A stretch of DNA of 46,002 nucleotides from a virus, in IMG/VR virus record IMGVR_UViG_3300028592_000026, positions 1 to 46,002 of that record; one strand, 5' to 3'. The position numbers and the translations under genes were made by a program. The notes below the pieces were generated by a model that saw only the letters and a program-made list of their open reading frames with translations, was not told the origin of the DNA and did no database searches. The number at the start of each line of letters is the position of its first letter. The first letter of the stretch is position 1. Below are positions 27,838 through 36,601 of this stretch, in pieces.

Positions 27838-29787
27838 TCAGGTAATGACGGCGCTCACGCTTTCAGTGCGCGTCAACTGCGTGCTGGTGTCGTCGTAGGT
27901 AACCACCCAGAAGTATCGGGTCCCTGCGCCTATGCCCGACACAGTTTCTGACTTGCCTTCGCCCAGAGCGCCCGTGATGGCCCCAGGGCCTGCGGCATAG
28001 GTGGCAGTTCCGAAATTGTCCGTCGTGTTGTGCCAGATCTCAAGGAAGCTCCAGCCGATGGAGACCGGGCATTGGAATGCGATAGTCGCGGCGCCGCCAG
28101 TCGCATCGGTGGCGTTCAGACCAGTTGATTTGAGGCCTGCCAACTTCGGACCATTGATAATGCTGTCCAGTTCTTCGGTGGACGGGATCGAGATCGCATC
28201 CGGCGCCGCCCCGTTCGCTGCCAAGGCAGCCGCGTGTTTCGCCGCAGTTTCGGTCATGAACGTGAAGTTCCAGGTCATCGATGCGGGATCGACCTCGCGC
28301 CTAAGGACGACAACGTTCGCCTCTGCCAACCCGAAATCTGCCACAAGGTCAGCCGACAGGGTCAGCAAGTCGCCGCCTTTGTAGCGACGCATCCGCGACC
28401 CGAGCGGGAGCGTGATCGGCCCTGCCTCGCGACCGTCATAAAGTCGATATGCCGCGAGCTGGGCAGCCTGATCGAAGTCGTTGACCAGATCGAACGGCAC
28501 CTCTTGCCGCTTGACCTCGCCATCTTCGGTCACCCAGTCCGATACGGCCAACTCGATCGTTGATTGCTGTGCCTGCCATTTGTGTGCTGGGCTAATGCAC
28601 TTGGGGATCGCGGTGTTGAACCGATCGCGCCACGGCTGGCCGCCTGCAACCGTGATCGCTCCTTCCACGAGGTCATCGCGCGTGATCGTGTCGAGTGCGA
28701 TGCGCGGCGCGCTGATCTTGAGACCAAGCTTACCGCCCTTGAAGCAAGGTTCTGCCCCGCCCGATTCAAGAATGCGCTTGAGGTTCGCCCACTTGTCGCC
28801 GGGCTCCCAGATGACGCCGTTGCAGGTCCATTCGTTCTCTTCGCAGACATTCGCCAACTCGACGAAATCGTCTACAACTATGCCGTCCCACGGGATGCCG
28901 ATGCCATAGACCAGCCGGTATTCGCTATCTCCATCCGCTACGTTGCGCTCCCATGTCCCGAGCGCATAGTTGAGGCCATGGATGCCGGGACTGTCGGTCC
29001 ATTCCCATGTGCCAGACGCGGTATCGAAATCTGCTTTTTCGGTTCTTGGGTCTGCCCATCGGTGCGCACCATCTCCACCGGGGTAAGTGTCGTCGAGCCG
29101 CGGGTCATACCGTTTGACGCCCTTGCCCCGAATGCCCAGTTGGGGCGCCCCCGAGGCATACTTACCGTTCTTGCTGTCCCAGCGCAGCGCCCATCCCACC
29201 GCGGCCATACCCGACAACTTGTAGCCCGCCCCCCAATCAGGTGGGGTCGACGGGGTCCAGTGTGCTGGTGCTTTGAGAGCGGACGATTCCGGCTTAGCCC
29301 CCAACTGGGGGTACAGGTGCATGAAGCTTGAAAAGTACCCTGTCGCAGCTCGCACGCCGTCTCCGCCCGGAGCGCCTACCCCGATTTCCGCAAAGTCGGC
29401 ATAATAAGTATCGATCGATTCAATCGGGCCGCCGACCGAGTAGACCGTCGCCATGAACAGCTGGGTATTCGGAACATCATTGACGGTCGGGCCGTATCCG
29501 ACTTGATGCACGATGTTGCCGCCGCTGTACGTGTTCCCCAGCATCATGGGCGCAGGCATGTCCGCACCGATTTGAATTTCGGCCACGGAACCGACATAGC
29601 GGGGGGGGCGCTTCGCCGTGACCTGTGCGCCGATGCTGGCGCCGGCCGCCGCGGCGCCCGCAATCGTGCCGATCTTGGTCAGTAACGCCGCTGTGGCGAC
29701 TGACCCGACCCCTAGCGTGCCAGCCGTGAGTGCAACGGCTGCGACGACGCCGGCGATCTTGCCGACTGCCCTGAAGACGCCGCTCAT
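27838..29787 (-). CDS. Tail tip attachment protein (J-like)
   Basis: 649 residues from ATG 29787, ATGA overlap with the upstream gene. An N-terminal Ala/Gly-rich hydrophobic part (GVVAAVALTAGTLGVGSVAT) precedes a tail-hub domain (PAPMMLGNTYSGGNIVHQVG) and a C-terminal fibronectin-like domain (SIGWSFLEIWHNTTDNFGTA, RYFWVVTYDDTSTQLTRTES). This is the baseplate/host-specificity protein at the tail tip. Confidence 0.82.
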   Translation of the reverse strand: MSGVFRAVGKIAGVVAAVALTAGTLGVGSVATAALLTKIGTIAGAAAAGASIGAQVTAKRPPRYVGSVAEIQIGADMPAPMMLGNTYSGGNIVHQVGYGPTVNDVPNTQLFMATVYSVGGPIESIDTYYADFAEIGVGAPGGDGVRAATGYFSSFMHLYPQLGAKPESSALKAPAHWTPSTPPDWGAGYKLSGMAAVGWALRWDSKNGKYASGAPQLGIRGKGVKRYDPRLDDTYPGGDGAHRWADPRTEKADFDTASGTWEWTDSPGIHGLNYALGTWERNVADGDSEYRLVYGIGIPWDGIVVDDFVELANVCEENEWTCNGVIWEPGDKWANLKRILESGGAEPCFKGGKLGLKISAPRIALDTITRDDLVEGAITVAGGQPWRDRFNTAIPKCISPAHKWQAQQSTIELAVSDWVTEDGEVKRQEVPFDLVNDFDQAAQLAAYRLYDGREAGPITLPLGSRMRRYKGGDLLTLSADLVADFGLAEANVVVLRREVDPASMTWNFTFMTETAAKHAAALAANGAAPDAISIPSTEELDSIINGPKLAGLKSTGLNATDATGGAATIAFQCPVSIGWSFLEIWHNTTDNFGTATYAAGPGAITGALGEGKSETVSGIGAGTRYFWVVTYDDTSTQLTRTESVSAVIT

Positions 29788-30206
29788 CGTCCTACAGCCC
29801 ACGCAGCAACGAACTCCGCCTTGCTCACCTCGATCGGGAGCATGCGGCTCATATCGGCCTCGTGCCAGCCGAGCACCTTTTGCCCGCCCGCCGCGATGAC
29901 CAGCGCATTGAACGGGGCGAGGCCGGGAAGCATGGCGATGTCCCCAACGATCAACCTTGCTGGCGCGATGCGCGGGAAGAGCGAGTCCAAAAGCGCTTCG
30001 AGGCTGTCGTAGCCTGTAGCCTTGAGTGCTTTGACTGCTCCGGCATAGGTGGAGAACCTTGGAACCGTGGGCGTCCGAACCTTCAACGCCTTGGCCTGCG
30101 CCTTGCCGAGGTGAATGCAGTTGCCCCGCGTGTCCCACGCGAACGGTTTGTCCCGAAAGCGCTCAATCACTTCCGCGGTGCGGCTCACGCGTTCGTTGAG
30201 GTTCAT
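29784..30206 (-). CDS. DUF6950-like tail assembly protein
   Basis: 140 residues from ATG 30206. ERFRDKPFAWDTRGNCIHLG keeps the Cys-Ile-His block that replaces the DCxxF of NlpC/P60-type proteins at this place in siphophage tails. The C-terminus HEADMSRMLPIEVSKAEFV is also typical. Located between tail genes, it probably acts in tail tip assembly or cell-wall penetration. Confidence 0.72.
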   Translation of the reverse strand: MNLNERVSRTAEVIERFRDKPFAWDTRGNCIHLGKAQAKALKVRTPTVPRFSTYAGAVKALKATGYDSLEALLDSLFPRIAPARLIVGDIAMLPGLAPFNALVIAAGGQKVLGWHEADMSRMLPIEVSKAEFVAAWAVGR

Positions 30207-30820
30207 TCGATCGGCGCCGGGTAGTACATGCCGCCACCATCGCCGCTTCCGCCACCTACTACGCCGCCCGAACTCGATCCACGCGGCGCCGATGCAGCGC
30301 CCCAAGCCACGGAGCGAGCCACGCCCGACGCATTCGCCAGACCCTTTTCCCCCGGCCAGATTTGCTCGTGGAACGAAGGCGATAGGCAGTTGCCTTGGTT
30401 GATGAGGAACAGTCGTTCAGCATTAGAGACGCACGAGAACTCAAGCTGGCGCGCGTTGTTCTCGAATTTGAGCGACGGATTATCGATGATGAAATCCGCG
30501 ACCTGCTCGGCATCGCCAACCTCGGTCCCATCATCCTCATCGATCTCGACAACTGAAATGCGAATGCGGGCGTTTGCCAACGCGGGGTCATTCAGCGTTG
30601 ACGATGCCACGCCACTGGGCGGGTTGAACGTGATTGCCGCCGCTGGCGCTTCGTCGCCCACCCCTTCGTTCAGGCTCTCGAACCCGACAGGAACTCCTAG
30701 GACGCTATCTTCACTGGTGTACGTATTGCCATCGACAACCACCATGCCCCCGTCGCTAAGATAGGCCGTATGACCCGGTAGCTCGGCAAGCATGACAGCC
30801 GCGATGACGATGCGCTGCAT
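30203..30820 (-). CDS. Tail protein
   Basis: 205 residues from ATG 30820 (TGATG overlap; GTG 30823 possible). A beta-rich protein (MQRIVIAAVMLAELPGHTAY, RIRISVVEIDEDDGTEVGDA, LEFSCVSNAERLFLINQGNC) with a Gly-rich C-terminus. It occupies the slot of the baseplate hub protein between the tape measure and tip genes. Exact family not recognised with certainty. Confidence 0.7.
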   Translation of the reverse strand: MQRIVIAAVMLAELPGHTAYLSDGGMVVVDGNTYTSEDSVLGVPVGFESLNEGVGDEAPAAAITFNPPSGVASSTLNDPALANARIRISVVEIDEDDGTEVGDAEQVADFIIDNPSLKFENNARQLEFSCVSNAERLFLINQGNCLSPSFHEQIWPGEKGLANASGVARSVAWGAASAPRGSSSGGVVGGGSGDGGGMYYPAPIE

Positions 30821-31413
30821 CACTTCAACTCCGTCACAGTGAACTCGATCGAGGTTACCCGCTCGACCTCAAGCGGCGGTCGGGACGTGACCTGAATCGC
30901 GCCCTCCATTTTGGGGCCGCCCAACTCGATCACATCCCCATCTGCGAGCGAGACGCGCAGAAGGTTGCGCAGCCGAACTGTCGCCTGCCCGCTCCCGTTC
31001 GCAATCACCTGCTCTGCGACACGGTCGGCGTAGATCACCCCGCCTTTGGTGTAGTTAAGCCATTGCCCGGCCTTGATCGCGTAGTTCGGCGTCAGGCCGT
31101 CAATCGGGATCGACCGCCCGCTTGCCGTCGTCGCGGACACCAGTGGCGTACCGGGCGCACCGACGTTGAAGTCTGGTTGTGGGATTTCGATAATTCCACC
31201 TAACCGCTCCGCATCGTCGAACAGCGCCGACAGCCGACGCCAATCCGGCTCGACCTTCATCATCGGCGTGCGAACCGTCATCATCCATCGGTCACCGAGA
31301 CGACCCTCATAGGAAAGCGCCCCGCCCAATCCGGGCTGACGCCAACCCGAAAAGGCATAGGGCGTTGGTACCGCGGATGCGATCCGCAGTGAGGTCAGGT
31401 CAATGCTTGCCAT
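30820..31413 (-). CDS. Tail protein, distal-type
   Basis: 197 residues. Beta-rich: MASIDLTSLRIASAVPTPYAFSG, GRLGDRWMMTVRTPMMKVEP, IPQPDFNVGAPGTPLVSATT. It starts 1 bp after the tape measure ends, the usual place of a distal tail protein. Probably part of the tail tip ring. Confidence 0.7.
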   Translation of the reverse strand: MASIDLTSLRIASAVPTPYAFSGWRQPGLGGALSYEGRLGDRWMMTVRTPMMKVEPDWRRLSALFDDAERLGGIIEIPQPDFNVGAPGTPLVSATTASGRSIPIDGLTPNYAIKAGQWLNYTKGGVIYADRVAEQVIANGSGQATVRLRNLLRVSLADGDVIELGGPKMEGAIQVTSRPPLEVERVTSIEFTVTELK

Positions 31414-31414
31414 G

Positions 31415-33769
31415 CTAGGCCAGTCGAGCCCGACCCGCGCGGGCCTGGCGCCTTACCGTTCCAGCGACAACTTGTGCTGACTGCGTACCCGCAATGCCTG
31501 CGACGCGAGGCACGAATGCGGCCCCCTCCTCGCCCGTCACATAGACGACGATCGGGCGCTCATTGTCCTGTCCGGCACGCTCGACATTGATCTTTTCATC
31601 AGCCGACACGCGTACGCGCGGGATTCCGTTGATGGCCAGTACGTTTCGGTCAGTCCCTGCAAGACCGCCAACCTTGAATGAGCCTCCAGTGGCGAGCTTG
31701 GGAAGGTTGGTCGTCTTCGACCCGCTCCCGCCTCCGGATGCACCTCCAAACAGCGACCCGATCGCGGAGAGAATTCCGCCACCTCCAGACCCGTTCCCTC
31801 CCTCACCAAACAGCATCTTGGCGAGCGGCTTGATGATCGCCTGCTGGATAGCAATCCGGGCGAGGTCGTTGATGATCTGGTCGGCGATGTTGCCGAAGAC
31901 GTCCCCGAGCGATTTGCTTTGCAGGATCGCATCGGCAAGTCCGTCGTTGAGAGACTGGAGACCTTCGGCCGCGACAGACTGATAGGCCTCGTTGAGTTCC
32001 TTGGCGTCCTTGGGCAGGCTGTCCACATATCGCTCGAGCGGACCCATCGTGTCGCGCTTGACGGCTGCCTCTCGGGCACCGCGGGTGCTGTCGAGCTGCT
32101 TCAGCTTGGCCTCGGCAATCTGGTACTCGATATCAGTCGTGGCGTGCCGCGCTTTGACGGCCTCCAACGCGGCACGCTCCATCTCGATTTCTTTGTCGAG
32201 GATGCGCAATTGGATGCGGCGCCGATCTTCCTGCGTGCGGGCAGCATCGAGCTGATTGCGAAGCACCTCGGTATCGATCTCGATCACCGAGCGCTTCAGG
32301 TCTAGCTCCTGCTCGGTCAACTGGTCGTCGAGTTCCCAATTGACGAGCGTGTGCTGCTTCTGGGCATTCTGCGCATGTTGGAGCCGAAGCGCTTCAGCCT
32401 GCGCCTTCGTCAGTTCCCCGGATTTCTCTCGGCTATCGACATCGATATTGTAGGCGGCTTCCTCGGTCTCGATCCGAAGATGCTCCAACCGCGCACGCTC
32501 GCGAACGTCAGTGGTGATGTCCTGCTTGAGGCGCAGTTCCTCATCATTGAGTGAGGCCATCTCGCGGTTGAAGCGCTCGAGATATTCCGAGCTGCGATCC
32601 TTGGGGCCGCGCTTTGGCTTCCTTCCTCCGCTGCCGCTCGCCACGGGGAGCGCGCCATCGCCCACCGCAGCTTGAGGTGTCGGCTTGGGCGCGTTTCGGG
32701 CCGCAATTCGGCGCGCAACTTCCTGATTGATGGCGCTAGCAACATTGTTGGCAGTCTCATCGTTACGACCGCCCCTCACCTCACCCGCTAGCTTGCGCGC
32801 CCGCTTGGCCAAATCGGCATTCGACATGCCTTTAACGCCATATGTGTCGTTCTGACTGCGGTCGTACAGTTCGTAGGTGAGGCCAGCCAATCCGCCGAGT
32901 AGCGCGCCGGGAGCTTTGCCCACCTTCCCGCCGATAGCGGCCCCAGCAGCAATCGTGAGTGCGCCAGGAAGCTTTTCAGAAACCTGAGCTGCGCTAGCGG
33001 CCAGCCTGAACAACGCATCGGCGAGGCCAGCGATTGCCGACGCATTGTCGGCCACTACCCCGGCAATGCGCGCCTCGAGGACTTGCTTCAGCTCGGAAAG
33101 CTTATCCGCCGTCTTGTCAGCGTTTTGGATCTGCTCATCGGACAGGACGATACCGAGCCTGTGCGCAGCGTCGCGCAACTCATTGATGGCCTTTGAGCCA
33201 CCCGCCAGAAGAGTGTCTAGCTTCTGGCCCGACTTTCCGAACAGGTCGGTTTGCAGCCGAGCGCGCTTCGCCGGATCTTCGATCTTGGCGAAAGCGTCGG
33301 CCAGCTTCGGGATCAGCTCACCCGCGGTATAGACGCGCCCATTCGCATCCTGAAGTGCAACGCCAAGCTCACGGAATGCGGCTACCTGCGATTTCTCTCC
33401 AGCTAGCGCCTCGCCCATTGTCTTGGTGAGCTTGGCAAGCGCCTTGTCCATTTCATCGGACGTGATGCCGGCCTGCGATGCCGCGTACCGGTATTCCTGA
33501 AGCTCTTTCGCAGAAACGCCAGCCTGCTGCGCCACCTCCCCCAACGAAGAAGCATAATCCAACGCCCGCTTGCCGGCCGCGACCAGCGCCGTGGCGGCGA
33601 CACCGGTCAGGAGGGTGTTGAACCCACTCCGGATCTTCGAAAGCTCTTGCTGAATCGCCGTCGCGTCACGGCGGGCAATCCCTCTCGCGCGCTTGGTCCC
33701 CGCCTCAAATTGCGCGGTGTCTATCCCGAGCGTTACTCGGAGCGCGCCGATCAAGCCGCCATTTGCCAT
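31415..33769 (-). CDS. Tail tape measure protein
   Basis: 784 residues from ATG 33769 with GAGGGG 7 bp upstream. Long alpha-helical coiled coils (DVRERARLEHLRIETEEAAY and others), an N-terminal domain with SSLGEVAQQAGVSAKELQEY, a hydrophobic stretch in the middle and a Gly-rich C-terminus (GGNGSGGGGILSAIGSLFGG). The length sets the tail length, near 120 nm by the usual 0.15 nm per residue (family rule, inferred). Confidence 0.92.
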   Translation of the reverse strand: MANGGLIGALRVTLGIDTAQFEAGTKRARGIARRDATAIQQELSKIRSGFNTLLTGVAATALVAAGKRALDYASSLGEVAQQAGVSAKELQEYRYAASQAGITSDEMDKALAKLTKTMGEALAGEKSQVAAFRELGVALQDANGRVYTAGELIPKLADAFAKIEDPAKRARLQTDLFGKSGQKLDTLLAGGSKAINELRDAAHRLGIVLSDEQIQNADKTADKLSELKQVLEARIAGVVADNASAIAGLADALFRLAASAAQVSEKLPGALTIAAGAAIGGKVGKAPGALLGGLAGLTYELYDRSQNDTYGVKGMSNADLAKRARKLAGEVRGGRNDETANNVASAINQEVARRIAARNAPKPTPQAAVGDGALPVASGSGGRKPKRGPKDRSSEYLERFNREMASLNDEELRLKQDITTDVRERARLEHLRIETEEAAYNIDVDSREKSGELTKAQAEALRLQHAQNAQKQHTLVNWELDDQLTEQELDLKRSVIEIDTEVLRNQLDAARTQEDRRRIQLRILDKEIEMERAALEAVKARHATTDIEYQIAEAKLKQLDSTRGAREAAVKRDTMGPLERYVDSLPKDAKELNEAYQSVAAEGLQSLNDGLADAILQSKSLGDVFGNIADQIINDLARIAIQQAIIKPLAKMLFGEGGNGSGGGGILSAIGSLFGGASGGGSGSKTTNLPKLATGGSFKVGGLAGTDRNVLAINGIPRVRVSADEKINVERAGQDNERPIVVYVTGEEGAAFVPRVAGIAGTQSAQVVAGTVRRQARAGRARLA

Positions 33770-33799
33770 GAACGCCCCTCGTGATTATGAAGCTTCGCC

Positions 33800-34027
33800 A
33801 TGACGACAGGCGAACTGCTGCGGATGCTGGTTGTGGATGCCCTCGTGATCGTGGGCTTCGCTGCTGGCGCGTTTCTGCTCTACACGGCTATTTTCGTTGC
33901 GCCGCCGGGGACGCAGTTGTTCTTTAGTCTAGGCGCGATCGCCTGTGCGGTCGTCCCGCTCCCTTTGGCGCTAGTGCTTCACAATCAGATTGTGCGCAGG
34001 CGTTTGCGATCAGGCGACGATAGCTGA
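33800..34027 (+). CDS. Two-span membrane protein, moron candidate
   Basis: 75 residues from ATG 33800. Two membrane spans (VVDALVIVGFAAGAFLLYTA and LFFSLGAIACAVVPLPLALV) and a basic tail (IVRRRLRSGDDS). It lies on the opposite strand inside the tail operon, between the chaperone and tape measure genes, and ends 2 bp from the chaperone stop. That arrangement marks a moron: a gene expressed independently, often in the lysogen. Confidence 0.7.
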   Translation: MTTGELLRMLVVDALVIVGFAAGAFLLYTAIFVAPPGTQLFFSLGAIACAVVPLPLALVLHNQIVRRRLRSGDDS

Positions 34028-34029
34028 TC

Positions 34030-34631
34030 TCAGCCGAGATGCGCCGTAGCCCCCTGCCACGAGGTTAGAATGCTGAGCATTTGCTGCGGGGTCTGCTTCT
34101 GCGACTGAGCCGGCGCAGCGGGCTTCCGCTTTCCTCCGGCTAGCGTGATGGCGATATCGACCCGGCTCTGATACCCGTTCCGAGCGCGGTTGAGCAGTCG
34201 CGGCGTTTGATGCCAGAAATCATCGGGTGGCCAACCCGCCTCGCACCACCCCTCGTAGTGATCTAGCCAGTTCCACGCTTCGCCTGAGGCTTCGGAGCCT
34301 TTCCCGTCTCCCTAGCCTCCTCTGGCCCGCCGAACGCTGCAGCAAGGCCCTCCGATACCGCGAGCCTCGCCTTGGCAGGTCCGCAGGTCGAGAGCAGATC
34401 GTCCACGGCGCTCATCGGCATCTCGTGCGCGCGCTGGAGTCCCGCCCAGAAGATGGCTCGTAGGACAACGAGGTCGTCCGCATCCTCGCTGAACTTCGAC
34501 ACCAGTTCCGTCATCTTCATGCCCGTTGCCTGCTGGGCATAGATGAAGGCGGACACGTCGTATGTCAGGAGATACGATTCCCCGCCGATCTCGAGCGAGG
34601 TTTCGCCGCGGAGAGGATTGTCAGGCAGCAT
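34030..34631 (-). CDS. Tail chaperone fusion gpGT by -1 frameshift
   Basis: Reading begins as the 122-codon G protein and can slip by -1 at GGGAAAG (34299-34305). It then continues GSEASGEAWNWLDHYEGWCE and on to TGA at 34030-34032, giving a protein of roughly 200 residues. The downstream frame has no start codon of its own nearby and convincing protein composition (WPPDDFWHQTPRLLNRARNG). In lambda the GT fusion binds tape measure and tube and is left out of the virion. Confidence 0.8.
34263..34631 (-). CDS. Tail assembly chaperone gpG (GTA-gp10-like)
   Basis: 122 residues: LRGETSLEIGGESYLLTYDV, ISAFIYAQQATGMKMTELVS, DLVVLRAIFWAGLQRAHEMP, SEGLAAAFGGPEEARE. The pattern is that of the small tail chaperone of gene transfer agents and related siphophages (GTA-gp10). 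It is the unshifted product of the G/GT pair; the frame ends at 34263. Confidence 0.85.
   Translation of the reverse strand: MLPDNPLRGETSLEIGGESYLLTYDVSAFIYAQQATGMKMTELVSKFSEDADDLVVLRAIFWAGLQRAHEMPMSAVDDLLSTCGPAKARLAVSEGLAAAFGGPEEARETGKAPKPQAKRGTG
34299..34305 (-). promoter_or_regulatory. Slippery heptamer GGGAAAG (-1 frameshift)
   Basis: On the minus strand the sequence reads ACG GGA AAG GCT, so the heptamer G GGA AAG is in the correct zero-frame phase. It is the same heptamer used at the lambda G/GT site. After the shift the frame stays open to 34030. The zero frame stops 36 bp further on, at 34263. Confidence 0.82.
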
Positions 34632-35062
34632 CAGGAAGCAGCCGCCTGCACCACCGCACCAGCGACGCGGATCGTGATCGTCGCCGTCTGGCGGTCATCG
34701 ATCGGGATCGTCTTCTCGTAGCCCTTGACGATGCCGGGGAAGGTGAATTCCTGGTTCACGCCCGACACGGTCGGAACCGAGACCATGATCTCGCGCGGCT
34801 GATCGTCGTTGAGCGCGCTGTTGATCAGCGTGTCCGTTGCGGAGCCAGCGTCGTAGTTGATGCCGAAGGTGATCTCGCCATTCTCGATCAGGCCGGTGAT
34901 ATACTCACGGGCTCGACCCGGGCTCTTGAAGTGGGTTGCCTCCACCTCTGCCACCTGCGGGTTGGGCAGGCTGATGCTGATGACTTCCGCCACCTGCGTC
35001 GGCGTGCCGCCGTCATTGTCGATCCACAGTTCGGCGCTCCAGCCGATCGTCGTATTCGCCAT
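34631..35062 (-). CDS. Major tail tube protein
   Basis: 143 residues from ATG 35062 (GTG 35065 possible). TTIGWSAELWIDNDGGTPTQ, VAEVEATHFKSPGRAREYIT, DDQPREIMVSVPTVSGVNQE and TITIRVAGAVVQAA show the beta-sandwich tube fold of lambda V-type proteins. It polymerises as hexamer rings to form the tail. The stop overlaps the chaperone start as TGATG. Confidence 0.9.
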   Translation of the reverse strand: MANTTIGWSAELWIDNDGGTPTQVAEVISISLPNPQVAEVEATHFKSPGRAREYITGLIENGEITFGINYDAGSATDTLINSALNDDQPREIMVSVPTVSGVNQEFTFPGIVKGYEKTIPIDDRQTATITIRVAGAVVQAAAS

Positions 35063-35080
35063 CACGTCGCTCCTTGTAGA

Positions 35081-35551
35081 TTACTTGATTTTCGCCAGTT
35101 TTGCCGCTTGCTTGGCGCGGACCTTCTCGATGCGGGTCCACATGCGCCCGCCTACGCCCCGCAGAACTTCTTGCTGTGTCGCGTCCCATGCCGGGCGCCC
35201 CGCGGGCTGCGCAGCTTGATGGGCATTGCCGAACTCGGTCTGCACGCCAGCGGGATCGTTCGTGCCCGCGTAGACTTCGGCGAAGCTCTTGCCCTCACGC
35301 CGTGCGGTGCGCGCCTGTGACTTGTTCAATCGCGTTCCAGCGTGGATGCTGTCGCGATAGGTGCCGGGCGGGCGCTTTGGCGTGCTTGCCGGGTCTGCGT
35401 CCACCGGAGCCGCCGCCTTCCACGCATCCACGAATGGCTTGAGCGCCCCGATGCCGTCCTGCTGCATTTCCCGACGCGCGACGGTCCGCGGCAACTCCCC
35501 TAGCAGTTTGTCGAGTTCCTTCAGGCCATCGACCTGATCCATCTTGATCAC
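35081..35551 (-). CDS. HK97 gp10-like tail completion protein
   Basis: 156 residues: GLKELDKLLGELPRTVARRE, PPGTYRDSIHAGTRLNKSQA, AEVYAGTNDPAGVQTEFGNA. This is the HK97 gp10 signature; the protein caps the tail or head-tail interface. It overlaps the terminator gene by 4 bp. Confidence 0.85.
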   Translation of the reverse strand: MIKMDQVDGLKELDKLLGELPRTVARREMQQDGIGALKPFVDAWKAAAPVDADPASTPKRPPGTYRDSIHAGTRLNKSQARTARREGKSFAEVYAGTNDPAGVQTEFGNAHQAAQPAGRPAWDATQQEVLRGVGGRMWTRIEKVRAKQAAKLAKIK

Positions 35552-35952
35552 GCGGGGCGCACCCAGAACTGGTAATCATGCCGGATACGGTAGGCGACAC
35601 CGCCGCCGATCATATCCTCCGGATTAGGTCCGTCGTCGCTCACCAGAATGGCAGGGGGCAGAAACTTCCACCCGCCGACCGTGACTTCTGTCAGCCTCTG
35701 CATTTCGGCCTGAAGCGCGTCTGCGACAGCGAGCGCGCTTACCTGCGTCGCGCCGTAGCAATCGAACTGCACCCATGGGTTGATCAGCGTATCGGGGCCT
35801 TTGAACGTCCAGTCCTGCCCAGGCGCGGCCTTAGTCAGCACGATCGCAGGGAGCGCAGAATTGGCCGGCCGCAGTCCCCAATCAACGCGCGTGGCCACCA
35901 GTCCGGTAATCGTCCCGTTTGCCAGCAAGCGGGAACGCAAGGCGGGGCGCAT
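35548..35952 (-). CDS. Tail terminator (DUF3168 type)
   Basis: 134 residues: MRPALRSRLLANGTITGLVA, RVDWGLRPANSALPAIVLTK, PWVQFDCYGATQVSALAVAD. DUF3168 proteins form the hexameric ring that ends tail growth and joins it to the head. ATG overlap with the stop of the head-closure gene. Confidence 0.85.
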   Translation of the reverse strand: MRPALRSRLLANGTITGLVATRVDWGLRPANSALPAIVLTKAAPGQDWTFKGPDTLINPWVQFDCYGATQVSALAVADALQAEMQRLTEVTVGGWKFLPPAILVSDDGPNPEDMIGGGVAYRIRHDYQFWVRPA

Positions 35953-36305
35953 TACTCAGCCGCCCGTTGCGCCGTCACGCGCACGCCCTCGTTGAACCCC
36001 AAATCGGACACGGCTTGGATATCCCAAATAGGCCAGACACTCTGGTCCGCATCTGACACCGGGTAGCGGATGCGATCAGTGACGCTGATAGTGCGGGTCT
36101 TGGAGTTGCTCAGCACCTCGAATGTCGCGACCTGCGCACCACCTTCTTGCGCCGCCTTCCTCTGTTCGTTGCCACTGCCCCAGATTATGGCTGCGTTCGC
36201 GGCTAGATATGGCGCGAAAGCACCAGGCTGCGTCGTCATTCCGTCATCTACTGGCGGCCCGCTGCGCTCGATCACGATCTTGTGCTTGCGCGGGGTGGCC
36301 TTCAT
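35952..36305 (-). CDS. Head closure protein (head-tail adaptor)
   Basis: 117 residues from ATG 36305 (ATGA overlap); the frame is open upstream to 36449. KATPRKHKIVIERSGPPVDD, GAQVATFEVLSNSKTRTISV, TDRIRYPVSDADQSVWPIWD. Small beta-barrel adaptor of the siphovirus head-closure type that seals the portal channel. Confidence 0.75.
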   Translation of the reverse strand: MKATPRKHKIVIERSGPPVDDGMTTQPGAFAPYLAANAAIIWGSGNEQRKAAQEGGAQVATFEVLSNSKTRTISVTDRIRYPVSDADQSVWPIWDIQAVSDLGFNEGVRVTAQRAAE

Positions 36306-36601
36306 GCGAGTGCCGGGTCCCGGTAGCGCCACAGCAAGGATTTTACTGCATCGCTGATTGGGTCTCCGCCCTCTCGATTGTCGAACAGTGCCCCGAGAAC
36401 GAGAAGGATCGCGGCCTTCACCAGTGCCGGTGCATCCGCTTCCGTCCATTCGTGATCAGGGCGCTTGAGATAGTCGATCACAATATCACTTGCAGCCTCG
36501 GCCTGGAACGTGACCGTCGCTGCGATATCCGCGTCTTCAAACTCATCCTCGGTGAGCCGAAGGTGCGTGCGCGCTTCCTCGAGCGTGATCAGCGCGGCCA
36601 T
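36302..36601 (-). CDS. Head-tail connector (gp6-like)
   Basis: 99 residues from ATG 36601, TAATG overlap with the upstream gene. AALITLEEARTHLRLTEDEF, DADIAATVTFQAEAASDIVI and PALVKAAILLVLGALFDNRE are the hallmark of gp6-like connectors, which form a ring beneath the portal. Confidence 0.88.
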   Translation of the reverse strand: MAALITLEEARTHLRLTEDEFEDADIAATVTFQAEAASDIVIDYLKRPDHEWTEADAPALVKAAILLVLGALFDNREGGDPISDAVKSLLWRYRDPALA

